From Solirubrobacterales bacterium (GTDB lineage: Bacteria; Actinomycetota; Thermoleophilia; Solirubrobacterales; Solirubrobacteraceae): 26,776 nucleotides of DNA. Below are positions 15,520 to 22,961 of this stretch, one piece after another. The notes under the pieces were generated by a model. That model made no database searches. It had not been told where the DNA came from and worked only from the letters and a program-made list of their open reading frames with translations. The stretch lies in assembly GCA_003151895.1 (NCBI GenBank), contig PLYX01000230.1:1-26776 (forward strand), written 5' to 3'. A program made the position numbers and the translations under genes. Every line of letters starts with the position of its first letter. The first letter of the stretch is position 1.

Positions 15520-18500
15520 TCATCGGTGTGTCCTCAGGTCGTTGCCGGCTCTTTTAGCTGAGGACTTTTTCGCCTTCTTTGTCTTCTTGCGTACGCACTT
15601 GTTCTTTTTGTTCTTGACGTCCCCCTTTTTGCACTTGACGGTCTTCTTGACGACCTTCTTGACGACCTTCTTGACGACTGGAGTGAGGTTGCCCGATCCT
15701 GAGAAGGTCAGGCTGGCGGGGGTCTGGTCGATCGGCGCTTCGACCGCCGGCTGGCAGGCTTCGCCCAGGCATTCGGTCGTCGTGTGGGCCGTGGCCGCCA
15801 CCCCGCCCACGCGGGCGTCGTAGATGTCGAGTTCGCCGTCTTCGTCAAGCACCGAGAGCGGGCCCGCGGTGAGAAAGAAGACGTCGTTGCCGCTCGCGCT
15901 CGCATCCAGCATCGTCGCCCCTTCGGTCGCCACACCGGAGGAGAGCAGCGCCACACAGCCGCCGGACCTGCGGGCGACGGTGGCGCTGCCGGAGGCGGCG
16001 GTGCAGCCGCCGACGCCGGTCGGCTCGTACTCGTAGACGTCCCAGTTGCCGTTGGAATCGGCCGGGACGAGCGAGTCGACCGCCTCGAAGAGCACGCGGC
16101 CGCTGTCGAACACGTACCGCGGCTGGGAGATCGACGTGCCAACTCCGATATCACGGCGAGCATCCGGCGTGATTGCGGCCACCCATTTTGTCCAAGCTTC
16201 CACAGGGTCTGCGTGAAGTTCGACTCCACCCAAGCCGTTGCCCGACTGCCTGCCGTCCGGGACAGCCCCGGTGGGGTTGCAGGAGGCACAGACAAGTTCT
16301 CCCTGCCCGCCGCGCCCTTCGGCGTCGTAGCGGTAGACCTCCTCGTCGGGCTTGCCCGATCCGAGGTTGCGATTGTCGTAGCCGGTTAGGCTCTGGTCCG
16401 ACGTGAACGCGAGGTAGCGGCCGCTCGGCGAGCTCTCGGCGCTCAGCTTGATCGCGGTTCCATAGGATCGTGATCGCCCCCAGTCGTTGGCGTCTTCGGG
16501 TGAGAGAACCGCGATCAGCCTGGGGGCTTCCCATTCACGGCGGGCACCGTCGTAGCGGCGCACGTAGAGGTTCGGCGCTCCCGCCCGCGCCTCTTCCCCG
16601 CCGGGGCCTGCTTCTTTCCCGGTCAGCACGCCGTCCGCGACGAAGTAGACGAGCGAGCCGTTTTCTGCGAAGCCGGGAAGAATGCCCTGCACGTCGACGG
16701 ATTCTCCCCCGGTTTCCGGCGTGAGGTCGGTCAGCGCGCATTCCAGCTTGCCGGCTTCGTTGGTCAGGATTTCACACACGTACAGGTCGGCGCCGCTGCC
16801 GCTCGCACCGGGAGTGAGCTGCTGGGTGTCGGTGAAGAAGGCGCGGCCGCCTTCGGCGCTCGCGCCCAGGAAGACCGGTTCGCTCGAGCCCGAGCCGGTC
16901 GCGCCGGGCTGCACTTCGTCGAGGCGCACGCTTTCTTTGCTGACCATGTCGCGCATATAGAGACCGGCATTCACGCCGCCGGCCGCCCAGAAGACCCGTG
17001 AGCCGTCGTTGGAGACGACATTGCGACGCCCGGTTTCTTCGCCTGCCACGCCCGCACTCACTTCTTCGCCGTCCGGCAACACGCCGACCGGTTTCAGCCG
17101 CCCGGCCGACCACTCGTAAAGGTTGGGCTTGCCATGTTCGGTGAGCGAGATCGGCGAGGAGAGCAGGACGTGGCTCATGTCCGGGGTGGATGCCACATAT
17201 GCGATCCGTGTGAGGGGATTGAGTTCTTCGCCCACCACCCCGACCAGGTTCCCGCCGCCGAATTCGGTGCCGGGCGGCACGTCGGCGTGTTCTGCGATCT
17301 GCGCAGGGCACGGTTCGCCTGCCGCCGGGCATCCGACCACGAGAGGCAGATAGGTGGCCGGTTCGGTGAGGTTTTCGCGCACGTAGGGAGTGCGTTCGGA
17401 GGTGTATTCGGAGAGGGGCGTCTGGTCGGGCGGTTCGAGCGCCGCACGGGAGAGGTCGGAGCTGAAAGCCCGGTATTCGAGGGCCGAGCCGATCTTGAGC
17501 CCGGTGCCGCGGCTGTGGCGCGGCGCGATCGTCTGCGACTGCCAGACCCCGCCGGCACTGCGCTGGGCCAGATTCTGCGTCTCTTCGGAGGTCCGGCTGC
17601 CTTCCACACCCGGGGCGACCGCATTGATGCTGTCGTAGGTGAAGCCGTTGCCGTCCGCGGCAGCTTGAAAGACGCCTTCGACCGGCCAGTAGATCAGGCC
17701 GCCCTGCTTGTGCAGCGGAGTCACCTGCTCCCAGGCGCGTTCGTCGGCCAGCGCAAAGCCAAGCCCGCCGGCCTGCGTGGTGAAGGTGCGTTCTTCGCCG
17801 GTGACGGCGCCACCATGTTCGTTTTCGACGCGGATGCGGAAGTGGTAAGCGGTTTCCGGTTGCAGGCCTTCCAACGCGGCGGTCACCAGATGCACTTCGA
17901 AGTCGGGGCTGGCGCTGCCGTCGGGGACCGGCGCGCTCAGCGTGTATGGAGCTCCTTTGCAGGCTTCCACGTTGGGGCAGGACCCGTATTCGAAGCGGTA
18001 TGAGGTCGGTTCTTCGGTGGGTTCGCTGCGCGGGTTCACGCTCGCCTGGACGATCGCCGAGGTGGCTGCGACGCTCTTGGGAAATGTTTCGGAAACGGTC
18101 GGCGAGTTGGGGGGTTCGGGGGCGAAGATCGCAAGCGTGTCGGCGCTGGAGTCGGCGACATAGACGGTGTCCTTGGCGGCCGGGTTGACAGCTATGCCGG
18201 CGGTTTCGGTGAGATGGCCTTCGCCGAATTGCTCGACGGACAGATTTGCGGCGGTGACGTGTGCTACCGATGTGCCGAAGCCCACGTAGACATCGCCGTT
18301 GGACGGATCGGTGGCGACGGCGGTGGCACCGTCTTTGCCACCCACTTCACTTCGGGTTTCAAAGAGCCACATGAGGCCGGGAATGTAAGAGAATTCGAAT
18401 TCTTCGGCGTAGTCGTACTCCGAGACTGAGGCTCCTGAGCCCACAACGCTTTCTGTCACCACGAAGAGGTCGTCGGGAGCGGCGAAGCCAAGGCCCCTCG

Positions 18501-19188
18501 CGTAGAGGCCTGACAGTTCAGACCCAGGTTTTCCAGTGAGACGCTTGCTGCCGACGAAGCCGTTTACGAGAGCGTTGTCGAAGTTGGCGACTCCGTATCC
18601 GCCGTCGATGCCATACGAGACGACCCAGACGCCGCCAGAGGGGTCGACGGCGAGGCCATCGCCCCCTCCTCCGGGCAACTGCTCACCTTTGGCCATTTCG
18701 GTGATCGGGCTGCCGATTTCGGCGCCGGCCGCACTGAACTTCTGAATCCCCGCCCGGGCATTCGACGCCACATAGAGATCGCCGTACGATGGGCTGGAGG
18801 GATCGTTGTCGATCGCGATGAAGTACGGCCTATCCAGCTGGCCCGCTCCGGTTCCGGCAATCCCGGCCTGGCAGGTGGTGGTGCAGACCTGGGGTTCGGA
18901 GGCGCCGTTGAGCACACCCCAGCCGAAGGCTTGGATAAAGGAGCCGGAGGAGGTGAGCTCGTCGATACGGTTGTTCGACGTGTCGGCGACGTAAACATCA
19001 CCGGTTTCTTCGTTGACGGCGACGCCGTGAGGTTCGTCGAATTCGCCGGCCCCGGGGCCGAGCTTGCCGACGGTCTTTTCGAAGACATGGCCGCGGGCGG
19101 CCATGGCGGGGGCGCTCGACACGAGCAGCGCTCCGGTCACGGCGCAGAGCGCGGCCAAGGTCGCCAAGGTCAGCCTACGAGCGTTCAT
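15520..19188 (-). CDS. Secreted NHL-repeat and beta-propeller protein with Fn3-like domain
   Basis: The 1222-residue protein starts at ATG 19188, 11 bases after AGGAGG; an ATG at 19197 is too close to it. Residues 1-30 are a signal peptide ending AMA. NHL repeats begin at about 46 (FDEPHGVAVNEETGDVYVAD) and recur to about 350. An Fn3-like domain spans about 360-475. From about 640 to 1150 there are propeller-like blades of TolB/PD40 style (SNDGSRVFWAAGG). The last 55 residues are Lys-rich with two Cys (KKVVKKTVKCKKGDVKN), a tail that could bind wall polymers. Role: probably extracellular binding or surface structure; no enzyme motif is seen. The DNA of the tail is a small tandem repeat of a 12-base unit. 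Confidence 0.85.
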   Translation of the reverse strand: MNARRLTLATLAALCAVTGALLVSSAPAMAARGHVFEKTVGKLGPGAGEFDEPHGVAVNEETGDVYVADTSNNRIDELTSSGSFIQAFGWGVLNGASEPQVCTTTCQAGIAGTGAGQLDRPYFIAIDNDPSSPSYGDLYVASNARAGIQKFSAAGAEIGSPITEMAKGEQLPGGGGDGLAVDPSGGVWVVSYGIDGGYGVANFDNALVNGFVGSKRLTGKPGSELSGLYARGLGFAAPDDLFVVTESVVGSGASVSEYDYAEEFEFSYIPGLMWLFETRSEVGGKDGATAVATDPSNGDVYVGFGTSVAHVTAANLSVEQFGEGHLTETAGIAVNPAAKDTVYVADSSADTLAIFAPEPPNSPTVSETFPKSVAATSAIVQASVNPRSEPTEEPTSYRFEYGSCPNVEACKGAPYTLSAPVPDGSASPDFEVHLVTAALEGLQPETAYHFRIRVENEHGGAVTGEERTFTTQAGGLGFALADERAWEQVTPLHKQGGLIYWPVEGVFQAAADGNGFTYDSINAVAPGVEGSRTSEETQNLAQRSAGGVWQSQTIAPRHSRGTGLKIGSALEYRAFSSDLSRAALEPPDQTPLSEYTSERTPYVRENLTEPATYLPLVVGCPAAGEPCPAQIAEHADVPPGTEFGGGNLVGVVGEELNPLTRIAYVASTPDMSHVLLSSPISLTEHGKPNLYEWSAGRLKPVGVLPDGEEVSAGVAGEETGRRNVVSNDGSRVFWAAGGVNAGLYMRDMVSKESVRLDEVQPGATGSGSSEPVFLGASAEGGRAFFTDTQQLTPGASGSGADLYVCEILTNEAGKLECALTDLTPETGGESVDVQGILPGFAENGSLVYFVADGVLTGKEAGPGGEEARAGAPNLYVRRYDGARREWEAPRLIAVLSPEDANDWGRSRSYGTAIKLSAESSPSGRYLAFTSDQSLTGYDNRNLGSGKPDEEVYRYDAEGRGGQGELVCASCNPTGAVPDGRQSGNGLGGVELHADPVEAWTKWVAAITPDARRDIGVGTSISQPRYVFDSGRVLFEAVDSLVPADSNGNWDVYEYEPTGVGGCTAASGSATVARRSGGCVALLSSGVATEGATMLDASASGNDVFFLTAGPLSVLDEDGELDIYDARVGGVAATAHTTTECLGEACQPAVEAPIDQTPASLTFSGSGNLTPVVKKVVKKVVKKTVKCKKGDVKNKKNKCVRKKTKKAKKSSAKRAGNDLRTHR
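15645..15680 (-). repeat. Tandem 12-base repeat encoding the Lys/Val tail
   Basis: Copies of GACGACCTTCTT (plus strand) follow each other and encode KKVV on the minus strand. It is a candidate slippage site that would vary the length of the basic tail. Confidence 0.55.
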
Positions 19189-19367
19189 GAAACCCATCCC
19201 CTCCTAGAGAGCGATCCACACGAGACCCGCGGGAGCGCGGGCATGACGAAGCCGCCGTTGACCGATCGGCCACGGCGGCGGAAGAACTTGAATAAGCAAG
19301 GACAACTGCCCGCCGCGACAGACCGCTCCGGGCACGGTGCGGTGTGCAGGTGGACGCAACCCTGGAA

Positions 19368-19517
19368 ACCCTCGCTCTCATCCCCACCAGCTCTCCTCTC
19401 GTGACCATTCCCCGCCGATTCCGTCCATTGAGACGGTAGCGGCAGCGGCAAGCGCCCTCGCGGCATCTGCTCGTGGTAGCGATCATGCACGGATCGGCGC
19501 TTGCGAACAAGCCATCA
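19368..19517 (+). repeat. Repeat C copy 1 (two-tier stem-loop element)
   Basis: This copy starts CTCGCTCTCATCCCC and holds CCGTC (19421-19425) and GACGG (19432-19436) around CATTGA. The outer stem is partly degenerate compared with copies 2 and 3. It opens the array, in the 465-bp gene-free stretch behind the NHL gene. Confidence 0.7.
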
Positions 19518-19545
19518 CCTAGAAGCTTCTAGGTTGTGAATAGCC
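19518..19545 (+). repeat. Repeat D copy 2
   Basis: CCTAGAAGCTTCTAGG (19518-19533) is a perfect palindrome, with one base changed in each arm relative to D copy 1, so that pairing is kept. TTGTGAATAGCC follows, as in D copies 3, 4 and 6. Confidence 0.8.
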
Positions 19546-19610
19546 ACCAAAGTCGTCTCTGTCTGCGCTCGTCCGCCCCCCACGGGGGCGCGGGTTGGCA
19601 GGGGAGAGGG

Positions 19611-19650
19611 GGCGGCGTGTCCCGCTTGGCTGCCGCGGTCGGATGAGAGG
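19611..19650 (+). repeat. Repeat L copy 2
   Basis: Leader element GGCGGCGTGTCCCGC to GGATGAGAGG. It ends three bases before the ATG of the 13-codon ORF. Confidence 0.8.
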
Positions 19651-19653
19651 GAC

Positions 19654-19695
19654 ATGGGCCCCACGACCATCTCCGCCGTCGTCGCCGGCGCATGA
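19654..19695 (+). CDS. 13-residue leader ORF overlapping the next start codon
   Basis: The frame reads MGPTTISAVVAGA and stops with the TGA of ATGA (19692-19695), whose ATG opens the membrane protein gene. Its first codons resemble the MGPT start of the HigB-like gene behind L copy 3. It would allow coupled translation, or may be merely the remains of a displaced gene start. Confidence 0.4.
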   Translation: MGPTTISAVVAGA

Positions 19696-20153
19696 CCTCC
19701 AGCATCCTTGCGCAGCTGAGCTACGACGCCGCACTGCGCGCCCTTGATCTGCAGGAGCGCACAGTCGAGCAGTTGCGAGCGCGTACCGGCATCCTGCTCG
19801 CCGCCTCTTCGCTGACCACCTCTTTCCTCGGCGCCCAGACGATCCAGCACGCTCATGGCATCGGCGCACTCGCGCTCGCCTCGCTCTGCGGGTCGATCGG
19901 GCTGTCCTTGTATGTCCTGATCCCGAAGCGAGGGCTCACGTTCGGGCTCGGAGGCCGAGAGACGTACGAGAGCCTCATAGAGGTCGCCGACGAGGAAGAG
20001 GTGCACAGACGGCTCGCCTACTGGCTTACCGCGCTACGGACCGAGAACCAGGCTGAGATTGACGGCCTCGACCGGCTCTATATCGGCGCCGCGCTCGCGC
20101 TGATGCTGCAACTCGTGCTTTGGTCGATCGCGCTCATCGGTACACTTGGCTGA
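19692..20153 (+). CDS. Small membrane protein, three predicted TM segments (module 1)
   Basis: The 153 residues show an N-terminal amphipathic helix (ILAQLSYDAALRALDLQERT), TM segments at about 33-50 and 57-77, a soluble part with acidic and Arg residues (80-128), and a final TM at about 129-151. The N-terminal half is related to that of the 80-residue protein at 21844 (shared pattern YDA, QE, RTG, LLAA, SFLG). I do not recognise a named family. It overlaps a short ORF by ATGA and is followed after 8 bases by the small basic protein, so the three probably form one transcript. Confidence 0.7.
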   Translation: MTSSILAQLSYDAALRALDLQERTVEQLRARTGILLAASSLTTSFLGAQTIQHAHGIGALALASLCGSIGLSLYVLIPKRGLTFGLGGRETYESLIEVADEEEVHRRLAYWLTALRTENQAEIDGLDRLYIGAALALMLQLVLWSIALIGTLG

Positions 20154-20161
20154 GGACATAC

Positions 20162-20371
20162 ATGACAGAGACAGAGCCAAACCCCAGGCGCCTCCTGCCG
20201 CCCCCGCCGCCGCTACCGCCGGGGATAGCCCTGCCCGAGACATTTGGCGGGCTCGGCTTCCTCAACGGCAAACCGCCCCGCGTGCCGGCGTCTGCCCCGC
20301 CCCGGATCCAGCAGCGCCCTGAACGCCACCGGTTCATGCGCTGGCTCGGCCGGCGGACTCGCGACTGCTGA
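20162..20371 (+). CDS. Small proline-rich, basic-tailed protein (module 1 partner)
   Basis: The 69 residues start with MTETEPNPRR, continue with a run of prolines, and end in a strongly basic helix (RPERHRFMRWLGRRTRDC). GAGG stands 6 bases before ATG 20162. Analogous small basic proteins follow the other two membrane proteins (22091, 24700), but they share only the cationic C-terminus, not clear homology. Function unknown. Confidence 0.6.
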   Translation: MTETEPNPRRLLPPPPPLPPGIALPETFGGLGFLNGKPPRVPASAPPRIQQRPERHRFMRWLGRRTRDC

Positions 20372-20380
20372 AAAGTCCGC

Positions 20381-20476
20381 GCACCCCGCTCAGACGCGGG
20401 GCAGGGACGCCCCGCGCCCACCGGCGTTGGGCCTGCTCGGGCTGCGCGGATGCGCCCCAAAAACACACCTTGGTCC
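20381..20476 (+). repeat. Repeat A copy 1 (three-segment hairpin element)
   Basis: CCCCGC (20384-20389), CGCGGGGC (20395-20402) and GCCCCGCG (20409-20416) are three segments of which the middle can pair with either side. A further 60 bases are conserved, including GCCTGCTCGGGCTGCGCGG and CCCCAAAAACACACC. The element begins 10 bases after a stop codon. Confidence 0.85.
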
Positions 20477-20510
20477 GCCCCCCAAAAGAGCAAGGATCGC
20501 CACGGCCAGA

Positions 20511-20553
20511 GGCGCCGCGTGTCCCGTCTGGCTGCCGCGGTCGGATGAGGGAG
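20511..20553 (+). repeat. Repeat L copy 3
   Basis: GGCGCCGCGTGTCCC to GGATGAGGGAGC directly precedes the ATG of the HigB-like gene. Families C and D are missing in this spacer. Confidence 0.8.
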
Positions 20554-20554
20554 C

Positions 20555-21034
20555 ATGGGGCCCACCGATCACCCGTCCTACGAGATCGAGTTTTACGTCG
20601 ACGAGTCGGGCGACATGCCTGCCCTGCGATGGATCAAGGAGGATCTGAGCCCGACCAAGCGCCGCGCGCTCGGTCTGGCCATGCACGAGGTTCTTCAACT
20701 CCACGGCGTCCAGATCGTGGGGGAGAAGTCGTGGGGTCGCCAGCTGGGTGAGGGGCTGTTCGAGTTCCGGGTGGATCGCACCGTCAAGCCGGACGATGAG
20801 ATCGCGGAGAAGATCGCTCTGCGGGTCTTCTGCCACGCCCACGGTGATCGCAAGATCCTGGTCCTACACGGCTACGACAAGGGCAAGAGTTCGTCATCTA
20901 GCCGCCAACGGCGAGAGATCGAGACCGCCCAGTCGCGACTGGCGTCGTGGCGTGCGGCACGAGCCGAGCAACGCAAGACGCCGCACCAGCGTAGGAGAGG
21001 CGCCACCAAGTCTCGGGCGCGGCGGAAGCGGTGA
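20555..21034 (+). CDS. higB: HigB-type toxin (RelE/Gp49-like), pair 1
   Basis: The 159 residues show a Gp49/RelE core: YEIEFYVDESG at the start, LGEGLFEFRVD at about 70-80, and IALRVFCHAHGDRKILVLHGY at about 90-110, followed by the family's K-rich loop and ending helix. Toxins of this fold cut mRNA on the ribosome. The last 45 residues are an unusual basic tail. The next gene is an XRE antitoxin (HigB-HigA order), 39 bases away. The ATG at 20555 ends leader L; a start without MGPTDH is possible. Confidence 0.75.
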   Translation: MGPTDHPSYEIEFYVDESGDMPALRWIKEDLSPTKRRALGLAMHEVLQLHGVQIVGEKSWGRQLGEGLFEFRVDRTVKPDDEIAEKIALRVFCHAHGDRKILVLHGYDKGKSSSSSRQRREIETAQSRLASWRAARAEQRKTPHQRRRGATKSRARRKR

Positions 21035-21058
21035 CAGCGATGTTGACGCGCGATGTGG

Positions 21059-21064
21059 TATAAC
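21059..21064 (+). promoter_or_regulatory. Possible internal -10 box before the antitoxin
   Basis: TATAAC lies 10 bases before ATG 21074. TTGACG at 21043 is only 10 bp upstream, too close for a normal -35, so the case is weak. It would give a separate, stronger antitoxin message. Confidence 0.3.
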
Positions 21065-21073
21065 CCATCAACT

Positions 21074-21442
21074 ATGTCCACCGACTTCAGCCGGCTGATC
21101 GCGGATATCGAGCATGAGGCTCGGGAAGAAGGTCCGCGGGCCATCCGCGAGCTGGAGCAGTTCCGCGAGGAGTTCAGTCTGGCCAGCCAGATGATCCAGA
21201 GCCGTAGAGACGGCCAGCTCTCGCAGCGGGAGCTGGCCAAGCTCTCAGGTGTCCCTCAGAGCGAGATATCGCGCATCGAGACCGGCGCGAGCAACCCCAC
21301 CTACGCCACGATCACGGCGTTGCTGCGGCCCCTTGGAAAGCGCATTCAACTTGTCGACGATGGCGTGATCGTCGCGAGACCGGTTAATGGACGTGTCCGC
21401 TCTGCCAGGACCGCCGGGACGCCCCGCGCCCACCGGTCATAG
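21074..21442 (+). CDS. higA: HigA-type XRE antitoxin, pair 1
   Basis: The 122 residues have a helix-turn-helix of the HTH_3 class (about 48-90: LSQRELAKLSGVPQSEISRI then NPTYATITALLRPLG). Antitoxins of this kind bind the toxin and their own operator. The last nine or so residues (AGTPRAHRS) are encoded by the start of repeat A copy 2, so the C-terminus is probably not ancestral. ATG 21053 would add seven residues; 21074 is preferred for its distance to TATAAC. Confidence 0.75.
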   Translation: MSTDFSRLIADIEHEAREEGPRAIRELEQFREEFSLASQMIQSRRDGQLSQRELAKLSGVPQSEISRIETGASNPTYATITALLRPLGKRIQLVDDGVIVARPVNGRVRSARTAGTPRAHRS

Positions 21443-21490
21443 GGCCTGCTCGGGCTGCGCGGATGCGCCCCAAAAACACACCTTGGTCCG
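21416..21490 (+). repeat. Repeat A copy 2, left part missing
   Basis: GGGAC and GCCCCGCG (21421-21428) and the conserved 60-base tail are present, but the first two pairing segments are absent: the antitoxin gene joins here and stops within the repeat. Confidence 0.75.
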
Positions 21491-21550
21491 CCGCGAGCAC
21501 ACGTGGGCACCCTAAAGGGCACAAGCGGGCGGGCACACGCGACCCCGAAG

Positions 21551-21690
21551 ACCCTCGCTCTCATCCCCACCAGCTCCCCTGTCGTGAGCTTTCCCTGCCG
21601 ATCCGTCCATTGAGACGGTAGCGGCAGGGACCAGCGCCCTCTCGACACCTGCTCGTGACAGCGATCGTCCACGGATCGGCGCTCGCGGAG
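21551..21690 (+). repeat. Repeat C copy 2
   Basis: CCCTGCCG (21593-21600) pairs with CGGCAGGG (21622-21629) around an inner CCGTC/GACGG stem with loop CATTGA. The 400-bp spacer from 21443 to 21843 holds A, C, D and L and no gene. Confidence 0.8.
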
Positions 21691-21735
21691 GAGCCTGCGT
21701 CCGGGAGCTTTCAGGTTGTGAATAGCCGGCACAGC
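21691..21735 (+). repeat. Repeat D copy 3
   Basis: TCCGGGAGCTTTCAGG (21700-21715) keeps most of the palindrome through G-T pairs, with one mismatch. TTGTGAATAGCCGGC follows. Confidence 0.7.
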
Positions 21736-21793
21736 CGTCCCCGTCTGCGTTGGTCCGTCCCCCACGGGGGCGCTGGTTGACACGGGGCGAGGG

Positions 21794-21843
21794 GGCGGCG
21801 TGTCCCGCTTGGGCGCCGCGGTCGGATGAGAGAGCAGGAACCT
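21794..21843 (+). repeat. Repeat L copy 4
   Basis: GGCGGCGTGTCCC to GGATGAGAGAGCAGG and AACCT. The ATG at 21826 and the in-frame ATG at 21844 both lie in the repeated sequence, which continues into the gene for MRTLED. Confidence 0.85.
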
Positions 21844-22086
21844 ATGCGCACGCTTGAGGACATCACCTATGACGCCGGCCAGAAGGCCCTCGCGGAACAG
21901 GAGGCCTTGGTGGCCGGCATCCGCCAGCGGACCGGCACGCTGCTTGCTGCCCACGCGCTCGTCGCGTCGTTTTTGGGTGGGACGACGCTGCGAGATCAGG
22001 GTCTGTCGGCGCCGGCCTGGATCGCCCTGGCCGCGCTCATGGTGGCACAAACGCTCGCTTGGCTGACAGCCCTGGTGGTACATTGA
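21844..22086 (+). CDS. Small two-TM membrane protein (module 2)
   Basis: The 80 residues comprise an amphipathic helix (YDAGQKALAEQEALV), and TM segments at about 31-47 and 57-79. It is a paralogue of the first half of the protein at 19692. MRTLED at the N-terminus is encoded by the shared leader and also begins the unrelated-looking protein at 24183. AGGA stands 5 bases before ATG 21844; an ATG at 21826 would add MREQEP. The small basic protein follows after four bases. Confidence 0.65.
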   Translation: MRTLEDITYDAGQKALAEQEALVAGIRQRTGTLLAAHALVASFLGGTTLRDQGLSAPAWIALAALMVAQTLAWLTALVVH

Positions 22087-22090
22087 TCCC

Positions 22091-22282
22091 ATGTCCCACC
22101 GGTACCCCCCACTGGACGAGATCAAGCGACTGCCGGCAAACATCGGCATCAACCAGTTTGAGGGTCAAGCCGCCTGGCGGGAAGACGAACGCCGCGAGGC
22201 CAAGTGGCGCCCCTGGACGCAGAGCCCGAGCCGCATCCGCAGGCTCATCGGCAGGATCGCGATCTCGCGCCGCCTGGGGTAG
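22091..22282 (+). CDS. Small basic-tailed protein (module 2 partner)
   Basis: The 63 residues begin MSHRYPPLDEIKRL, are rich in charged residues and Trp in the middle, and end in a cationic amphipathic stretch (PSRIRRLIGRIAISRRLG) that could bind membrane surface or nucleic acid. No named family is known to me. Confidence 0.6.
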   Translation: MSHRYPPLDEIKRLPANIGINQFEGQAAWREDERREAKWRPWTQSPSRIRRLIGRIAISRRLG

Positions 22283-22292
22283 GGCTCACTGA

Positions 22293-22319
22293 GCGGAGCG
22301 CCGGCCGGCCGCGGTCTGA
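22293..22319 (+). pseudogene. Fossil 3' tail of the small PAAA-type gene
   Basis: Twenty-seven bases read AERRPAAV and a stop. With the following bases they match 33 of 36 positions at the end of the gene at 26480 (26648-26683). The body of that gene has been replaced by module 2. Confidence 0.6.
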
Positions 22320-22343
22320 GAGGCGGGCGCCGGGGCACACTGG

Positions 22344-22476
22344 GCGATCGGTGCGCTGCTGTTCGCGCACCCCGCTCAGACGCGGGGCAGGGACGCCCCG
22401 CGCCCACCGGTGTTGGGCCTGCTCGGGCTGCGCGGATGCGCCCCAAAAACACACCATTGTCCGCCGCGAGCACACG
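22344..22476 (+). repeat. Repeat A copy 3
   Basis: The three segments are at 22370-22375, 22381-22388 and 22395-22402. From GCGATCGGTGCGC onward it is identical to the last copy (26732) for more than 60 bases, to the end of shared CACCGG. Confidence 0.85.
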
Positions 22477-22505
22477 CAGGCGGGCAGGTGGACGCAACCA
22501 CGAAG

Positions 22506-22645
22506 ACCCTCGCTCTCATCCCCACCAGCTCCCCTCTCGTGAGCTTTCCCTGCCGATCCGTCCATTGAGACGGTAGCGGCAGGGACCAGCGCCCTCTCGA
22601 CGTCTGCTCGTAACGACGATCATGCACGGATCGGCGCTCGCGGAG
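22506..22645 (+). repeat. Repeat C copy 3
   Basis: CCCTGCCG (22548-22555), CCGTC (22558-22562), loop CATTGA, GACGG (22569-22573), CGGCAGGG (22577-22584), as in copy 2. Confidence 0.8.
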
Positions 22646-22690
22646 GAACCTGCGCCTGGGAGCTTTCAGGTTGTGAATAGCCGGCATGGC
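22646..22690 (+). repeat. Repeat D copy 4
   Basis: CCTGGGAGCTTTCAGG (22655-22670) pairs fully if G-T pairs are counted. Confidence 0.75.
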
Positions 22691-22740
22691 CGTCTTTGTT
22701 TGGGGAAGTCTGCCCCCACTGGAGCGCGGGTTGGCAGGGG

Positions 22741-22753
22741 GCGAGGGGGCGGC
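22741..22753 (+). repeat. Repeat L relic
   Basis: Only the first bases (GAGGGGGCGGCC) of L remain. From here to the promoter at 22929 there is about 175 bp with no recognised gene or repeat. Confidence 0.45.
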
Positions 22754-22928
22754 CATCCAGCGAACGCGTCCTCCGTGGTACTACAGGCATGGGGGCGAAG
22801 AGCGATAACAGGCCAACTTTGCGACGCGAAGCCTGGAAAGACGGGCGATCGAACGATGGCGCGAGAGTTGCATCCCAAGAGCTGCGTAGATTGGCTCACC
22901 GGTGGTTCAGACCCACCAGGCCATGCTC

Positions 22929-22957
22929 TTGACAACATATGCGCTGGAAGGTATGAT
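22929..22957 (+). promoter_or_regulatory. Strong consensus promoter of HigBA pair 2
   Basis: TTGACA (22929-22934), a 17-bp spacer and TATGAT (22952-22957) form the best sigma-70-type promoter in the window. The ATG at 22962 lies at the expected start site, so the message is probably leaderless. Confidence 0.75.
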
Positions 22958-22961
22958 TCAA

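Noticed and set aside
22900..22924. tRNA T-arm-like hairpin (GGTGG, TTCAGAC, CCACC) before the HigB promoter
   Set aside because: The loop has G where the T-loop consensus needs A, and no D-arm, anticodon arm or matching acceptor strand could be built upstream; it could be a decayed att site but this is not supported.
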